DNA of 64,000 nucleotides, from contig JBAJFG010000370.1 in the NCBI GenBank assembly GCA_037903475.1, positions 1,230,501-1,294,500 on the forward strand. Reading direction: 5' to 3'. The notes under the pieces were generated by a model that saw nothing but the letters and a program-made list of their open reading frames with translations, was not told the origin of the DNA and did no database searches. This DNA comes from Ancylostoma caninum (Eukaryota > Nematoda > Chromadorea > Rhabditida > Ancylostomatidae). This document shows positions 1 through 11,694 of this stretch, in pieces (position 1 is the first letter of the stretch; each line of letters begins with the position of its first letter). Made by a program: the position numbers and the translations under genes.

Positions 1-594
1 CAGAATCCTTCCATAGTTTGTTTAGGGAACTTCGTGAGTGGTGGTAGTAGTAAATGATCAAAGCATTATTCTGTACTCATAATTTTGAACTTTTTCTCTG
101 AAATTTTGCATACGGGTATACTTGGAATGACGATCGCTAATTCTGATAGCAGTTTGCGCAGCAACCCCTTTTTTTTGAGGAGATAGGTGGATGCAAAAAC
201 TGCACGTAGATATATACAGCACGAACAGGGTCATAACTTTTTTCGCAGTGGCATTAAGCGGTAGTGGAGAACATACTCGAAGTCAGCATTATCAACTTCA
301 TATTATGAGGCACATTCCATTCTTAAATGCTACGGATATATGGTATACTTCCCTTGTAAGATAGTCGGGTATGTACAGTAGGCCTCATATAGACGCACGT
401 GCATCAAATGCACGGTAGTATAAATTGCCCAATAGTTAATTAGTTTTTTTGATAACCGATATCAAATACGTTGAGAAAAACTATCGTGAAAACCTTGACC
501 AGCCGCTACAGCCGCCAATTCCCTCGTAAGCGAGCAGCCGCGCCGCGCGCTTCCCGTATCCGCGGTATCGCATCGCCATCGATGCTGTCTTACG
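1..594. other. Unassigned AT-rich sequence
   Basis: I see no coding frame with splice signals, no repeat with recognisable ends and no RNA gene here. A short GC-rich patch at about 500-590 directly abuts the foldback MITE that follows. Confidence 0.5.
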
Positions 595-755
595 TATAGG
601 AAACTCCAAACGTACGTAGGCAAGAGTCGAGACCGCGGCGCGGCTTTCTTGGGCAGAGACGCAGGCGTACATTATGCTGAGCTCCCGCGACTCTGCCCAA
701 GGACCCGCGCCGTGGTCCTGACCCTTGTCAGCGTCCGTTTGGAGTTCTCTGTATA
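595..755. mobile_element. Palindromic foldback MITE, copy 1
   Basis: The two ends are inverted copies: TATAGGAAACTCCAAACG on the left, and the reverse complement of CGTCCGTTTGGAGTT...TATA on the right. The inversion continues inward (GAGACCGCGGCGCGG against CCACGGCGCGGGTCC; GGGCAGAGAC against GACTCTGCCC), so almost the whole 160 bp can fold on itself. TA or TATA at both ends would fit a Tc1/mariner-like target, but this is inference. A second copy lies at 36613-36771. It has no coding capacity. Confidence 0.8.
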
Positions 756-1850
756 TTTCCTCTGTTTTTTTACCGCCTCATCTTCATCATGCGAATCTCT
801 GAACCTAAGTATACGACACAGTAAAATTTTTCCAAAAGTTATGTTGCTGAAACCACATATGAAAACCAACAGTATTTGCCAAGTCTACACGAGATGACTA
901 CCAGTGTGTATGGGCTTCAGACTATTTTTAGCTACAGATACACTTACGATAAATCTAAGCGATCTACACAAAGTAGTTTGTGCCACTCCGCACCATATTC
1001 CGTGCAGGTTTCTGACCCATTGACACATAAAAGCGACTGCTGGGGTGGGAAAACTGTCTCTCCGAAGTGAACAAACCGCAACACTTCATTTAAGCATATC
1101 CTCCATCACAATCGACGCATAAAACGTGTGGTCCTTGGTTGTGGCGGTGGGGGTTCAATGATGCTACTTTTTTTTGGAGTGTTCTCCCAACCTGAATTCA
1201 GATACGGGGAACAGGCTACACCAAGACCTACGAACCCTAGTGAGCCAGATCTAAGTGATTGGATGGCTGGCCACTCAGTGAAACCATTAGGTCGTAAGAG
1301 AAGTTTTTGAGGTTTTCCTGAACCAAAACAAGCAAAACAAGTACATTCGAAGGAAAACGCGAATTGTTGCCGTATTTTTAGCCTATTCTGTAATTTCCAA
1401 AGGAGTTAGTTTCGGTCCACTTTATTCATTGTAATCGAATAGCACCGTAGTGCTGGATTTGGAAGCTTGAATATTGCTGATTTCTTCTCGCTCCCGTTAT
1501 AGCTTTCAGCTCACCGTTATCCACGATGTTGGCTTTGAATGTTGATATAGCATCATCAAAACGAAACTTCTTGAACCAGACGACTAGTCTTACTTATTAC
1601 AGTGGAACACGCATTAGTTCATAAGCAGTGGAATTGAGAAGTGAAAGAAATATCAGCCATTTTTCCATGTCACTCTAAGTGTTAACTGTAGAATGGAGAG
1701 TAAGACAATTTAGAACACTCTTTTTTCAGCATTTGAGATACCCATGGGTATCATTGCCAGCTTTGATTTGTAATTATCAGAAAGGAACCCAAACGAAATG
1801 TTCGTTCCAACATTCTTGCCAAACTAGATCTTTGAACGATGTTCTTTCAG
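756..1850. other. Unassigned; probable upstream introns of the next gene
   Basis: No exon could be placed with confidence. The stretch ends in a good acceptor (TTCTTTCAG, ending at 1850), so at least its right part is probably intron of the membrane-protein gene that follows. Confidence 0.35.
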
Positions 1851-2463
1851 TCTGGTATTGCTTGCTATCATTGTTGGAGCTGCTGGTCTTATAATTCTTA
1901 TAGCAATTCTCATACCGGTTATAATGAAAATCCGGCGATACCGTCATAAGGTACCAATTAGTCATTTAATTCGAAATCAATACACTCTTAGCTTTATCAA
2001 CGAATTCTTTCAGAAATGGTTGGAAGAAACATGGGAGGAGCGCGTCAGGAAAGCCGCAGCCGATCTTAATATCCAAGAAGGGGGACCACCAAACAAAAAT
2101 TCACGTGCGGGACGTAAAGCCTTGAAACAGTCTATGATCAAATCCAAGGAAGGCTCCAAAGAAGTCGGTTCCAAAGAAATAGGATCGAAAGAAGGCTCAA
2201 AAGATTTTGGCTCCAAAGAAGGGGACGAATTGTTCCCAGCAGCATTTGGTCCAGGTGATCGAAGAGGCGGAGCTGGTTATGGTGTATACTCGAATGAAGG
2301 CGCCAATAGAGGCGGAGCTGGTTATGGTGGATACTCCAATGAAGACGCCAATAGAGGGGGAGCTGGTTATGGTAGTGGAGCTGGTTATGGCGATGGAGCT
2401 GGTGGATACTCTAATAACCCTAACATGAATGCTCCCAATATGAATGCCCCAAATAGGTGGTGA
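1851..2463 (+). CDS. Terminal exon of a Gly/Tyr-rich single-pass membrane protein
   Basis: The frame opens directly after a TTCTTTCAG acceptor, has no plausible ATG at its start, and ends in TGA, so it is read as a last exon of about 203 codons. The first 25 or so residues are a strongly hydrophobic helix (LVLLAIIVGAAGLIILIAIL) followed by basic KIRRYRHK, a typical stop-transfer. A charged amphipathic stretch follows (FFQKWLEETWEERVRKAA), then repeated SKEG/SKEV/SKEI units, then three copies of a GGAGYGxYSNExAN unit and two NMNAP units. The tail should lie in the cytoplasm if the helix is a type I anchor. The Gly-Tyr-rich tail suggests a self-associating low-complexity region. I do not recognise the family. 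Upstream exons carrying the signal peptide and ectodomain were not found. Confidence 0.7.
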
Positions 2464-2518
2464 AATCTCTCTCCTGATTTTTAAAACTATAACTAGTAAT
2501 CGCAACAATTTCTTATGA

Positions 2519-2528
2519 AATAAATAAA
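2519..2528 (+). terminator. Polyadenylation signal of the membrane-protein gene
   Basis: Two overlapping AATAAA hexamers lie 56-65 bases after the TGA stop, the expected place for 3' end formation of the preceding gene. Confidence 0.7.
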
Positions 2529-2880
2529 CGGTTCCTCTTTGTACTCGAGTCCAATAAATCAAAGCTAAGCCTAATATTGCTGGCTTTTGTTGTTTTGACA
2601 TCCTATCAATATGTCTCATTAACCAGTAGCTTTGAACGAAGTTGAAAAAACTCTAACTCTATCTCGCCATTGCAAGAATTCTCGCCTAGTCTTACAGTTT
2701 CTCTGACAGTATTAGGATCCAGCGGTTATCAAAAAAGTCAGCCGGTGAGTGATAGAGATGACAGAGAATCTACGACTATTGAATTCAGTTAGTAAAAAAA
2801 CAAGTAGGAGTAGAAAAAAGAAAAAATAAGCAAATGAAAATGAGTAAGAAGAATAAAGTCACACATTCTCAGAGATTACG

Positions 2881-3439
2881 GCGAACGCAGGCCGAACGCA
2901 GGCAAACACGTTTCAACAGCAGTTACACCGCGAGGTGAAAGCTTATTTCATCGCCCCACGAGCTGCGTTCGCCCCAGAAAGGCCGTGTTTCGGGGGCGAT
3001 GAACTGGTTTGCGCTCAATCTGGGCACAGGGCTGTTGTGTTCGTACTGCAGACTTGGGTAAGTGGATGCTTACCCAAGCTCATCCAAAAATAACTCCGAT
3101 AACTGAGCAAGAGAAACGCAGCATGACCTGCTAGGCCTCGCCCACAGGAAGACGAACGCAGGCATTGCTGCGACGGCAGCAATTGCTCCGATCCACACGC
3201 GAGGAGCAGCAAATCCTTCGATTGAGGCCTATAATGAGCATTTCTCGGCTGTCTTTTCGAATGGGACACAATTTCTCGCTTTTCCATTCTCTCTTGTTTC
3301 TCTAATAGCTTGTTCTTGTTGTTGTTCTTGGCTCTCGCGGTGGCAAAACGCCGAACATTCGCAGACCTTGGGGATTTTTTTTTCGCCGTTTGTTTTCGTG
3401 CGACAAAGAACGCCAAGCTGCAATCGCGTGCACTTCCCA
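2881..3439. repeat. GC-rich block with several inverted repeats
   Basis: The block has a perfect 10-bp hairpin (CTTGGGTAAG, loop TGGATG, CTTACCCAAG; 3053-3078), a longer inverted pair (TTCATCGCCCC at 2947 against GGGGGCGATGAA at 2992) and repeated CGAACGCAGG. AGCAATTGCT-type words resemble those in the foldback repeat at 17990-18140, so both may belong to one repeat family. Open frames across it are not supported as genes. Confidence 0.45.
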
Positions 3440-4807
3440 TCAGTTAATTGGACAAATTGTATATGATCTACAGAGTTGTACGTGTGTAGTGGTTACGAAA
3501 TACGTGGAGATGGACTTGGAGATCATCGGAAACAGACACGCCCAGAGGTAACCTTTTTTCCAGATGTCCTGGATAAAGATCTTGAATGGTGCAAGGAATG
3601 GTGTTAGAAGACCCAGAGGGTCAAAGGTAGAAGAACATGCACTGAGAGCTGTGTGCTTCGAGTACACGTTCTGAGATGCTGTCTTAAATGGTATTAGAAT
3701 GGTATCTGCTTGTGGATTCCAGGGAATCCCAAGCAGCTCGACAGATGATGGGTTTTTGACTCGATCTGATGGTTCGATGGAATGGTTAACGGTATCAGAG
3801 TTGCACAAGAACTCTCGAAGGTTCATGTGCATCGAGTCAAATAGGGTTTTAGAAGAATGGTATTTCTTGATGGCCTGCCGTTCCGACGAGGCACCAAGAA
3901 GGACATTGTCCACATAGGTATTTTTCTCAATCTCCTTGTTAAGTGGCTTAGATGGATCTTGATGAAGGTAGTAGAGGATAGATGCTGCTAGAAGAAATGG
4001 TGATGCGGTTATGCCAAATGGTACACGGGTAAAGCGGAAAATGCGTATGTTATCTGGTGATGGTGGTAGGTAAGGATTGCGGAGCCATAAGAATCGAGTG
4101 GCATCTCTCTGATTCTGCTGAAGACGAATCTGGAGAAATGCTTTCTCGACGTCCGCAACAAGGAGGTAGCGGGAGAGACGTGAACGAAGGAGAATGCCTA
4201 CAAGATCCGGCAGAATCGCTGGACCCGAATGTAGGCAATCGTTCAAGCTCGGAGCGCCTTTGTAATGCGAGGATGCATCAAAGACGACCCGAAGCTTAGT
4301 GGTAGCGGATGATTCCTTGATGACAGCTTGGTGTGGGATATAATAGACTCGGTGATCGTCGAATTGATGTTCATCGACCTCCTCTATTATTCCCTTGTTA
4401 TGGTAGTCGCTAATGGTATTAGCGTATTCCTTCCAGAGATGTTGTTTAGACTGGAAGGAACGAAACTGGCTTTGAAGGCGTTTCAAAGCTAGCATCTTAT
4501 TGTCGGCGAGACGTGGGTGCGAGGTCTTCCAGGGAAACTGGACGTGTAGGTAACCGTCAATGATTTGAGCGGTATCCTGGAAACGTTTCAGAATCCGTTG
4601 GTCCTCGTCCTTGTCTACCGATGGATCAGGATCTTCGGTGATACCGAGACGATCAAGATCCCAGAGCTGCGTGATGGTATCTTCTTGGTAGGGTAATGGT
4701 GGACTTATGGTAGATGGTGAATTCGTGGTAGATGGTGGATTAATGATAGATGGGGGCTGAGTCGCATGTCTCAGCAAATCGACGAAAAAATGTGGAACCG
4801 GAGACAA
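3440..4807 (-). pseudogene. BEL/Pao retrotransposon A: reverse transcriptase region, broken
   Basis: This is the pol part of a minus-strand BEL/Pao element. Visible RT motifs are RVVFDASS (fingers), KAFLQIRL with following TRFLWL (motif A region), FGITASPFLLA (motif B region) and YVDN, the BEL/Pao form of the YxDD catalytic motif, at 3904-3915. The connection region (DPLGLLTPF) is present. Downstream RNase H and integrase are absent: similarity stops at about 3480 after a frame change. The frame also changes in a T-run near 4787 and again near 5018, so protease and RT are no longer in one frame. It is not functional as read. Confidence 0.9.
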
Positions 4808-5014
4808 CTGGACCGAAGCGCGTCTGGACGAGCATCAATCCTGAGGGTAATTGCTTCGGGGTGTCCTTCTTGAGAACCTCCCAGAAGTAATCTATGTCCA
4901 ACAGGATGTCTGGGGTCACAAGACGTCTTGCGGACAGTGAATCCGGATCGATACGGTAAGAGCGAAGAATGTGACGATCTTCTTTGCTGAGATGGTAGGG
5001 CTTGAAGGATTTGG

Positions 5015-7264
5015 TTAAGACTTCGCGTGTGCGAATGGTTTGTTAGTTTTATCAATGAGGTTGGTGGTGACGATGCCGGACTCTTCACTGGACCTATGTC
5101 CTCCAAACCCGACTACGGTAAGAGGTTTGGTATCTTGAGGTTCGAGTGAAAGGCGTGAGGCAGCGTCTTTGGTGATGAAACTGGTTTGAGCACCAGAATC
5201 TAGCATGATGTTAACTGGCTGTAAAGTGCCCGTTTCCTCATTACGGATATGGCCCTTTACAGTCATGAGGAGTGATCGATGGTGTTCTGGAAACGATGTC
5301 AGGGTGAAGGAATCATCGCTCAAATAAGCGTCTTCATCCGTGTCATTGAGGGTATTATGGTGTTGCGGTATGGTGTTGCGGTTAGAGTGGTACCTCCGAC
5401 GAATCGGAGAGAGGCTATCGCGCGGCGTGTTGCGGAATCTAACCGAGCGAGAAGGTGAGTTAGATGGTGTGCGATAGCGACCGCCGTGATCGTAGGTGCG
5501 GTCAACGGCACGTCGGTAACCGCGGTATGGTGAGTATTCTCGACGTGGAGATTGATGATAATATCTGTCACGTGAGATACGTCTGAATGGTGATGGTGAG
5601 TAACTGCGACGAGGAGAAAGGTGTGGGTAATTCCTGTCGCTGCGGTATGGTGATCTAAATGGTAATGGTGAATGATTGCCACGAAGAGAATGGTATGGGT
5701 AGTTTCTGTCGTGGCGATATGGTGAATAAGGTCTAGATGATGTGACGCTGTCACGCGACGAGTCCCTTGACGGGAAGCGTTCGCGTGGCTGGCGACAGGT
5801 ATTGCGGCCGTCGTGACGACGAAGTTCGCCACGATGGCGTGGTGGTAGGTTGGTAGGACGAGAGTCCATATAATGGTTACAGAGGACTTCATGGTGTTTG
5901 CCGCCGCATAGTGGGCAGGTAGGGTACTGACATGTGTTGGCTGTGTGCCCTGGATGGAGGCACATCCAACACAAGTTAAAGTTTCTGACTACCATGCGGC
6001 GAACGTAAGGCCGCATAGATGTTGCACAGCGGGTCGGTCGATGATTACGCGAACCGCAGAAACAGCACCTATGCGGATCAAATGATTCAGGAGATGGTGA
6101 CCGCGTACGGTTATATGGTGAGATGGTATTAAGAGCAGGTTCATTAGGTTCAGAAGGAAACTGACTATCATCAAGCTTTTCAAGTTCTTGGATAAACTCA
6201 TCAAGACCAACAAGAAACTCAGACATTTTCCAAATTCTACCTGACCGATGTTCCATCCTGTTCACTTCCAACTGCGTTTCTCGAGGGAACTTGTTCCTGA
6301 TAAGCTTCTTCAATGCCAACGACGTAGACGTGTCCTCGAACCGATTGAGCTGTAGGATGCACGCTTGGACTTGACATAGGGTGTCCCGCTGAGCGGAGGC
6401 TGACGCAGACGAAACGGGCAAATTCTCTAATTTCTGCAAAAAGAAATGATGAGTAAATTGCGGACGGTCATAACGCCTACGAAGTGCCTCAACGGCAAGA
6501 TGGTAGTTAGCAGGATCAGTGATGTCGTATCCCTGTACGACCAAGGCGGCACTACCCTTAAGGCTGTTTGCCAGATGGATGAACTTAGCAGCCGTAGTAA
6601 GATTGGGATTATCATGTACCGCAGCCTTGAACTTAGCCCAAAAGACGTAGTACATGGCGAAATCCCCATCAAAGGTAGGTAGCTCCACCTTGCGGAGCTG
6701 TACAGATGCGAGATCTACAGACGATGGTGGTGATGGTGAATGGTTTGAATGGTATGCGAGATGCTCCAAGGGGCTAGAATAGATCTGGTCCTGTGGAGAG
6801 ATCCCACGGCGATGGTGGTTGGTATTTTCAATGTTATTAATGGTATTGAAGTGGGTGGAAGTGCGTTCTTGCTCCAGGCGGATGCTATCCGCGAGTTCCC
6901 TCTCTTTGATGAGAAGGTCTTCGAGGTTAGCCACCATGGTGTTAGCCTGGGCTTCCACATCGTCGCCATTGTGGTCTTGCCAGTATTGCTCGAACTGAGT
7001 GGTGAGTTCGTCCGAGTTGACTTGATCCTTGATAAAGTCAAGGGTATAATCATAACGGTCCTGGAAGGTGTCACGAGCGGTTTCGATGTTAAACTTCATG
7101 TTCGTGATATCCGCATTGCGACGCTGAAGCTCGCGTAGCTGGACCTCCGGAGCTGCAGTCGAATGGTAGATGGTACCATAGTTGTTCCCCGCAGCGTTGA
7201 CCAAGCGCATCAGGTTGTTGATCGCATTGGTGAGTCGTGATCGACATCCACGGAAAGTTGACAT
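5015..7264 (-). pseudogene. BEL/Pao retrotransposon A: gag and protease region
   Basis: The long open frame begins best at the ATG at 7264 (MSTFRG); the same frame is open 32 codons further upstream. In order it holds an N-terminal helical gag region, a BEL-type gag core (ELPTFDGDF, the DUF1759-like segment), two CCHC zinc-knuckle-like motifs at about residues 396-470 (CFCGSRNHRPTRC and CWMCLHPGHTANTC), an Arg/Ser/Tyr-rich tract, and a retropepsin core with LDSGAQTSF near residue 686. In the family, gag packages the RNA and the protease cleaves the polyprotein. The frame ends early at 5015, where the protease tail continues in another frame. It belongs with the RT fragment at 3440-4807. Confidence 0.9.
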
Positions 7265-7379
7265 CGTCAGTTCGCTGTATCGCTTCGATACTATCTGAAA
7301 ATACGCATATTGACATTGTGTGATTTCACCGCGCAGTAACACTGGCCAAATGCACTGCAACGGTGCAGGGCGCTAATGG

Positions 7380-8600
7380 TGTTGCGAGTAGCCCGATGTA
7401 AGCAACACGACAAAACTGAGCAACAAGTTACGCTTACGGATGGCAGGGTTGGAGGGAGATTGTAGTGGCCGCGCAAGGTAAGACTGGATGGTAGAATGGT
7501 AGCCATGGTATTGATACCGGAGCGCTCTAACCTGGTAAGAACTGCGATGGTAAACATACACCCCCGGAGACTAAGGCCAGGCACACAAGAACTAAGGAAA
7601 GGTTGTTGCGCGTGTAAGAGCCATAGGTAGATCAATAGTCTGGGCGCGTGCGAATGTGCAGCCTGTATGAGCCAGTTGACGTGCTCGCGAGCGCCTGTAT
7701 ACCGTCAGCAACGCTGCGCCAGCAGTAAAACCTACCTCCTGCTGACCAGCTCCGTGCGGCCGCCTTCCCATCCACAGACCGCAACAAACGCAAGGCGCTT
7801 AAGGAGCCTACATCCCCGAATGCGTGCCGGCAGGAGCGCCGGTGCAACTCCGCTTTGGAGATTGTACCACCAGAACTGCTGCCACCAGTCCCAATGGTAG
7901 CGCCGGTTCGGTCCTCTACATGGAGGATGCAATAGCCCCAGTCGTGACCCTCGCACATGAACTCTTACCCGCGCAAGCCTAACCCTAGCGCGAGCGTGCC
8001 TGAACCAAAGTCTAAGATGGTATACGTACAAGGGCCCACAGAAGGCAAGGAAGTCTGATGCAACCTCCCCCTGGAAGCGCAGCAACGGGTTCGGTGCCGG
8101 GATGAACCCAGCTGGCCGATGCACCATTGTCGTGCCCCAGGGTCCTCGGTGGTTCAGTGTGTCAGGATGAACCCCGAGCACGACTGGCCGCGTCGGTGAA
8201 GGATGCGCTTCCTGGACCTAATGGCGGCCTACCCCCACAGACGTACCCGGCCGTATCCCATGGTTAGCTCCCACTTCCCGTCTCCCCTCGCCAGGTCCCT
8301 ACGCTGAGCCCCCAACCCTAGCCCCGCCCCCTCGGTATACTTGCTGATGAGCTTGACGGTGATGCAATACATGGATACATATGTAATAACACGAGCGCTA
8401 TAGATGGTGTTTATTATGCAAGAAATCACACAATATCAATACACGACAATCAATCAATGGTACAGCGATAGATAGGATTAGGGGCAACTCAAACATGGTG
8501 GATGGTAGATGGTGTGCACGACGGCCAAGGTGTTGGTCAACCTTCGGGAGGACCTGCTACTCCAGATGGTATGAGGTGTTCAACGGACGCGAGTGGTACA
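7380..8600 (-). repeat. 5' flank of BEL element A; probable LTR and leader, ends not found
   Basis: This lies upstream of gag on the element's strand, where an LTR and primer site belong. I could not find a second LTR copy because the 3' part of the element is missing, nor a clear TG...CA end. The strand-biased ATGGT pentamer seen throughout the element continues here to about 8575 and then stops, which supports assigning this stretch to the element. Open frames here have no recognisable domains. Confidence 0.45.
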
Positions 8601-8882
8601 CGGCAAGAATACACGACACGAGAGACAACGAAAACACGACCGTCCGGCGTGACCGCAGAGGCGCGACTGATTTCGAAAATCAGCCGCACCGCGCGGTCCG
8701 CACGCGGCACGGCGTGGGAAGTACCGTACGCCAGTGCGCGCGGCGGGACCCGGCCACAGGGCAGAGTCGCGCACGGCGCGACAGCTCCTATGGAAAATTA
8801 TTTTTGAAAAAAGTTATTTTTGAGGCATATTTTTATTCTTGAATTTCCTTTCAAGTTTTACTATTGCATATTGCTTTTTCAG

Positions 8883-10758
8883 CTATTGCTTCTGCATCTG
8901 TCATCCGCGAAGGTTCAGGTTCGTAATTAAACAGCTCAAAGAAATCTGCTAAGAATGTAAAACATTTCCCGATAGGTAGCCATATAAACTCAAGTCTCTC
9001 TGAGGTAGTGTCCTGATGTCCGTGGAAGCAGACTCAGTGAAAACTTTCAGAGCAGTGAAGTAGCTAAAATGATCTTGAAACCTCCTGAATAGCACTCACA
9101 CCAGTCTGAAAATCTTACATTTTTAGGGTGCCCGGCGAAGGAAGCGAAGAGTGCTCTGGAATACCAGGTGGGTTATCCGCATTACCAACATCAAAAGATG
9201 ATTTCAACGAAGATTTACAGTCAAATGTGGGCTCCATTCAACTGTAAGTATTTGCAGGAAGCGGTGACGGTTCTGGAGAAGTATCTGAAGACTCTGGTGA
9301 GTGGATCTTCTATGAATTTTAGGGAAAAGTGCAAAGTGGGGAGGCAGTGGTTCAACGCAAATTTCAACTCTGCATTTTCTATTCAATTGCATTGTTATTT
9401 CTATTAAAAGAACTGATTTTCGGAAACATGAATGCGAGCCCGCCAAACCTCGAAAGCACCCTCTATTATTGCTGTGGACAATAAAAGATAACTGCAGGTC
9501 TTCTCTTTCTCAGATAGAAGAAAAAATGAAAATCTTTTAGGTACTACATAGTAGTGGAAGAACTCACTAGACTGCAAGGAAGTGGAAACTTATGATATCA
9601 ATTATTAGAGCCTTATTCACATCTCCCAGTACATCTATGGCCTAGCTGCCTTTGCATATTTTCCCGAATACTGGCGTTCACCATAAAGTTCGGTTTTTCA
9701 ACGTACGAAAGCTACGCTAGCTCTAAAACTATGATAGGGCCCATTCCTTCATGTTACGCTACGAAACATAGCTGTCATTTGAAGTTTTCATGAGAAGCAA
9801 TTGTGCTCGCCGATTTCATTCGTACAGGGTGCGTCATAAATATTGACGCACTGAAATTACGCTGTAAAAAAGACAACATCCCGAAAATCATTACATATGC
9901 ATATCCAAAATGAAGGTCATGTCTTAGCGAATACAAAACATCCACCTCTGTTCGGAGAGCGCTCTCTCCTTGTAAAAGCAGCCACGAAGATATCAGTAGA
10001 GAATGTCGCCGATGCGCCGCAACTGAAGTTTGTCCGTAATTCTTCCATATTATAAAGAGGGTAAGCTTTAGGAAAACGATACTCCTACGGGAGGTGAGGC
10101 AGGTCTTCCTCTCCAAGTATCACATGAAAGCATATCCTTGTTCGCAAATCTTGTCGTGTTCCCGCCAAAGAAACGCATCTATGTCTTACTATAGAAAATT
10201 TTTTCCTTTCCTTGTTTCTCATTCAAGCCATCTTCTAAGGGCACATTTTCTTGCTTATATCAGTTCTCATCACAAGTTGAATTCATGGGTACTCTGGCAG
10301 GGCTTGGCTGTTGTGCAAGAGACAAAAGTGGTACGGGCCCAGTTTCAAAAATCTTCTTGAGGGACTTCAATTTGGCAGAGAATAGACTTCCTTCTGTACT
10401 GAATTCCAGTCTGTCGATGACCCCAAACAAAGGCTTATCTGTTGAAGATCTGCGACAAAGTCGACCTGAGTTAGTTGCGGCGCAGAGGCTATGCAAAACA
10501 GATAAGCCCTCGTCGTCTCTGTGACTGCTTCAGCAGGAGAGAAGCCTGCTGCGAACAAGAGTGCATTTATTCGGATCGCCACGACACTGGCTTTGTTTTG
10601 CATATGCTTATTTGGAATGTTTTTGCATCTTGTCTTTTCCACAGACTCATTTTACGTGCGTCAATAATTCTGACACGCTTTGTAATTTCAAGAAATCCTG
10701 GATGACCGGCGAATACGCAGAAGAAAAATTGGAAATCGCACTTAAACATTACCAATGA
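8883..10758 (+). CDS. Small secreted-type protein gene, multi-exon, unknown family
   Basis: Four exons fit one frame: 8883-8918, 9127-9167, 9257-9295 and 10645-10762, with good signals (TTTTTCAG, TACCAG|GTGGGT, TTTGCAG, CTG|GTGAGT, TTTTCCACAG). The start exon was not found; the first listed exon reads IASASVIREGSG, like the end of a signal peptide. The mature part is helical and charged (CPAKEAKSALEYQ, EAVTVLEKYLKTL), then has two close cysteines (TCVNNSDTLC) and a helix ending LEIALKHYQ. A TGA follows at 10756-10758, only four bases before a strong AG|A-GTAAGT-type donor. The next exon in phase is the TIL domain listed next. I do not recognise the N-terminal family. Another reading of the two small exons (GSGDGSGEVSEDS, acidic Ser-Gly) is possible but does not join the later exon. 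Confidence 0.5.
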
Positions 10759-10826
10759 CAGAGTAAGTTCATTCTGATGAAATAACAATAGTTTTAAAAA
10801 ATTATGGAAAGAAATTACACTTCTAG

Positions 10827-11086
10827 GTGAATGCCCTTCCAATATGATCCTCGGAACGTGCAAACCAGTCTGCGAGCAGGACTGCAAACTGGTAATCACT
10901 GCTGTTCGAACTTTATAATCTCAGTAACTCTCTCACTTCTCCATTTATTTGAAGGGACCAAAATGTGACAAGATCGGGTGCGGAGAAGTGGAGACGTGCT
11001 CGTGCATAGCTGGATACGTGCTCGTATCGGTCAGCAATCGTGGTCTCGGTTGTGTGATGGTCGAGGAATGCAGCGATTTCAACTGA
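10827..11086 (+). CDS. TIL-domain (Ascaris-type) serine protease inhibitor exons
   Basis: Two exons (10827-10891 and 10955-11086, terminal TGA) encode one TIL domain with exactly ten cysteines, the family number for five disulfides. The spacing begins ECPSNMILGTC, KPVCEQDC and ends TCSCIAGYVL...GCVMVEECSDFN. In nematodes such domains inhibit host or endogenous serine proteases after secretion; target specificity cannot be read here. The first exon starts in phase 1 and its 64-base upstream intron begins at a strong donor at 10763, so the domain appears to be the C-terminal part of the gene starting at 8883. An in-frame TGA separates the two. Alternatives are a lost start exon, an alternative splice, or a broken gene. 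Confidence 0.75.
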
Positions 11087-11537
11087 GAACATGCACGCGT
11101 CCCTTCATTCATCGGAATGAACTTGTGGAAGCGAATGGCTCTCATAATCTCTTACGTTCTATAGCATCATAACCCTAGTTACACTCTCACTCACATATTG
11201 CTAATCAGCATGCAAAACCACAGGTTTTAAAAGAAATCTGAGCTCCACACAAGCCCGAATTTGATTCTACGAGGTGCTCTGTTAGGAGTATCCCCAGGTT
11301 TCGACAGTCAAAACTGAGACATTCTATTTCTCAAAGCCATCAATGCGTTATGACTAGAACAGTAGTAGAAATCGCTCGAAAAGTAGCCTCAAACTCATTA
11401 ACCTGTGGAGGTCTTAAAACGAATATCTCACCTCAAAACCGATTTTGAGATTTTTACATCAGGAATATTGCTAGGCGACTCTTACCACGACAATGTAGGT
11501 GATTTCTTTTGTAACTGCCTGGAACCTCTTTTTTCAG

Positions 11538-11694
11538 CCCCGCTTCTTGTGGAGAATTCTTTATGTCGATTGAGACATCTGCTACTGGGAGCTGCCAAGG
11601 ACCGATATCGCCAGATGCACTGCGTTATGGTAGCTGTCCTTGTGATGACAGTGTTCCTTTGTGGAAAATGCTAAAACCGACACCACGAACATAG
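11538..11694 (+). CDS. Possible Cys-containing terminal exon
   Basis: An open frame follows a TTTTTTCAG acceptor and ends in TAG. It encodes four cysteines in a secreted-like context (PASCGEFF, GSCQGP, GSCPCDD). It could be a further exon of a small secreted protein downstream of the TIL gene. No start exon or partner was found; chance is a real alternative. Confidence 0.2.

Noticed and set aside
3015..3440. 141-codon minus-strand frame upstream of the BEL RT end
   Set aside because: It has low-complexity Lys/Asn content, includes the inverted repeats, and has no motif of RNase H or integrase.
5320..5892. His/Thr-rich 190-codon minus-strand frame
   Set aside because: It is a shadow frame inside BEL gag; the Arg/Ser-rich gag tract read in another frame gives the His-rich sequence.
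8495..8842. Arg-rich plus-strand frames
   Set aside because: GC-rich stretch at the edge of BEL element A with three overlapping open frames, the usual sign of composition and not of coding.
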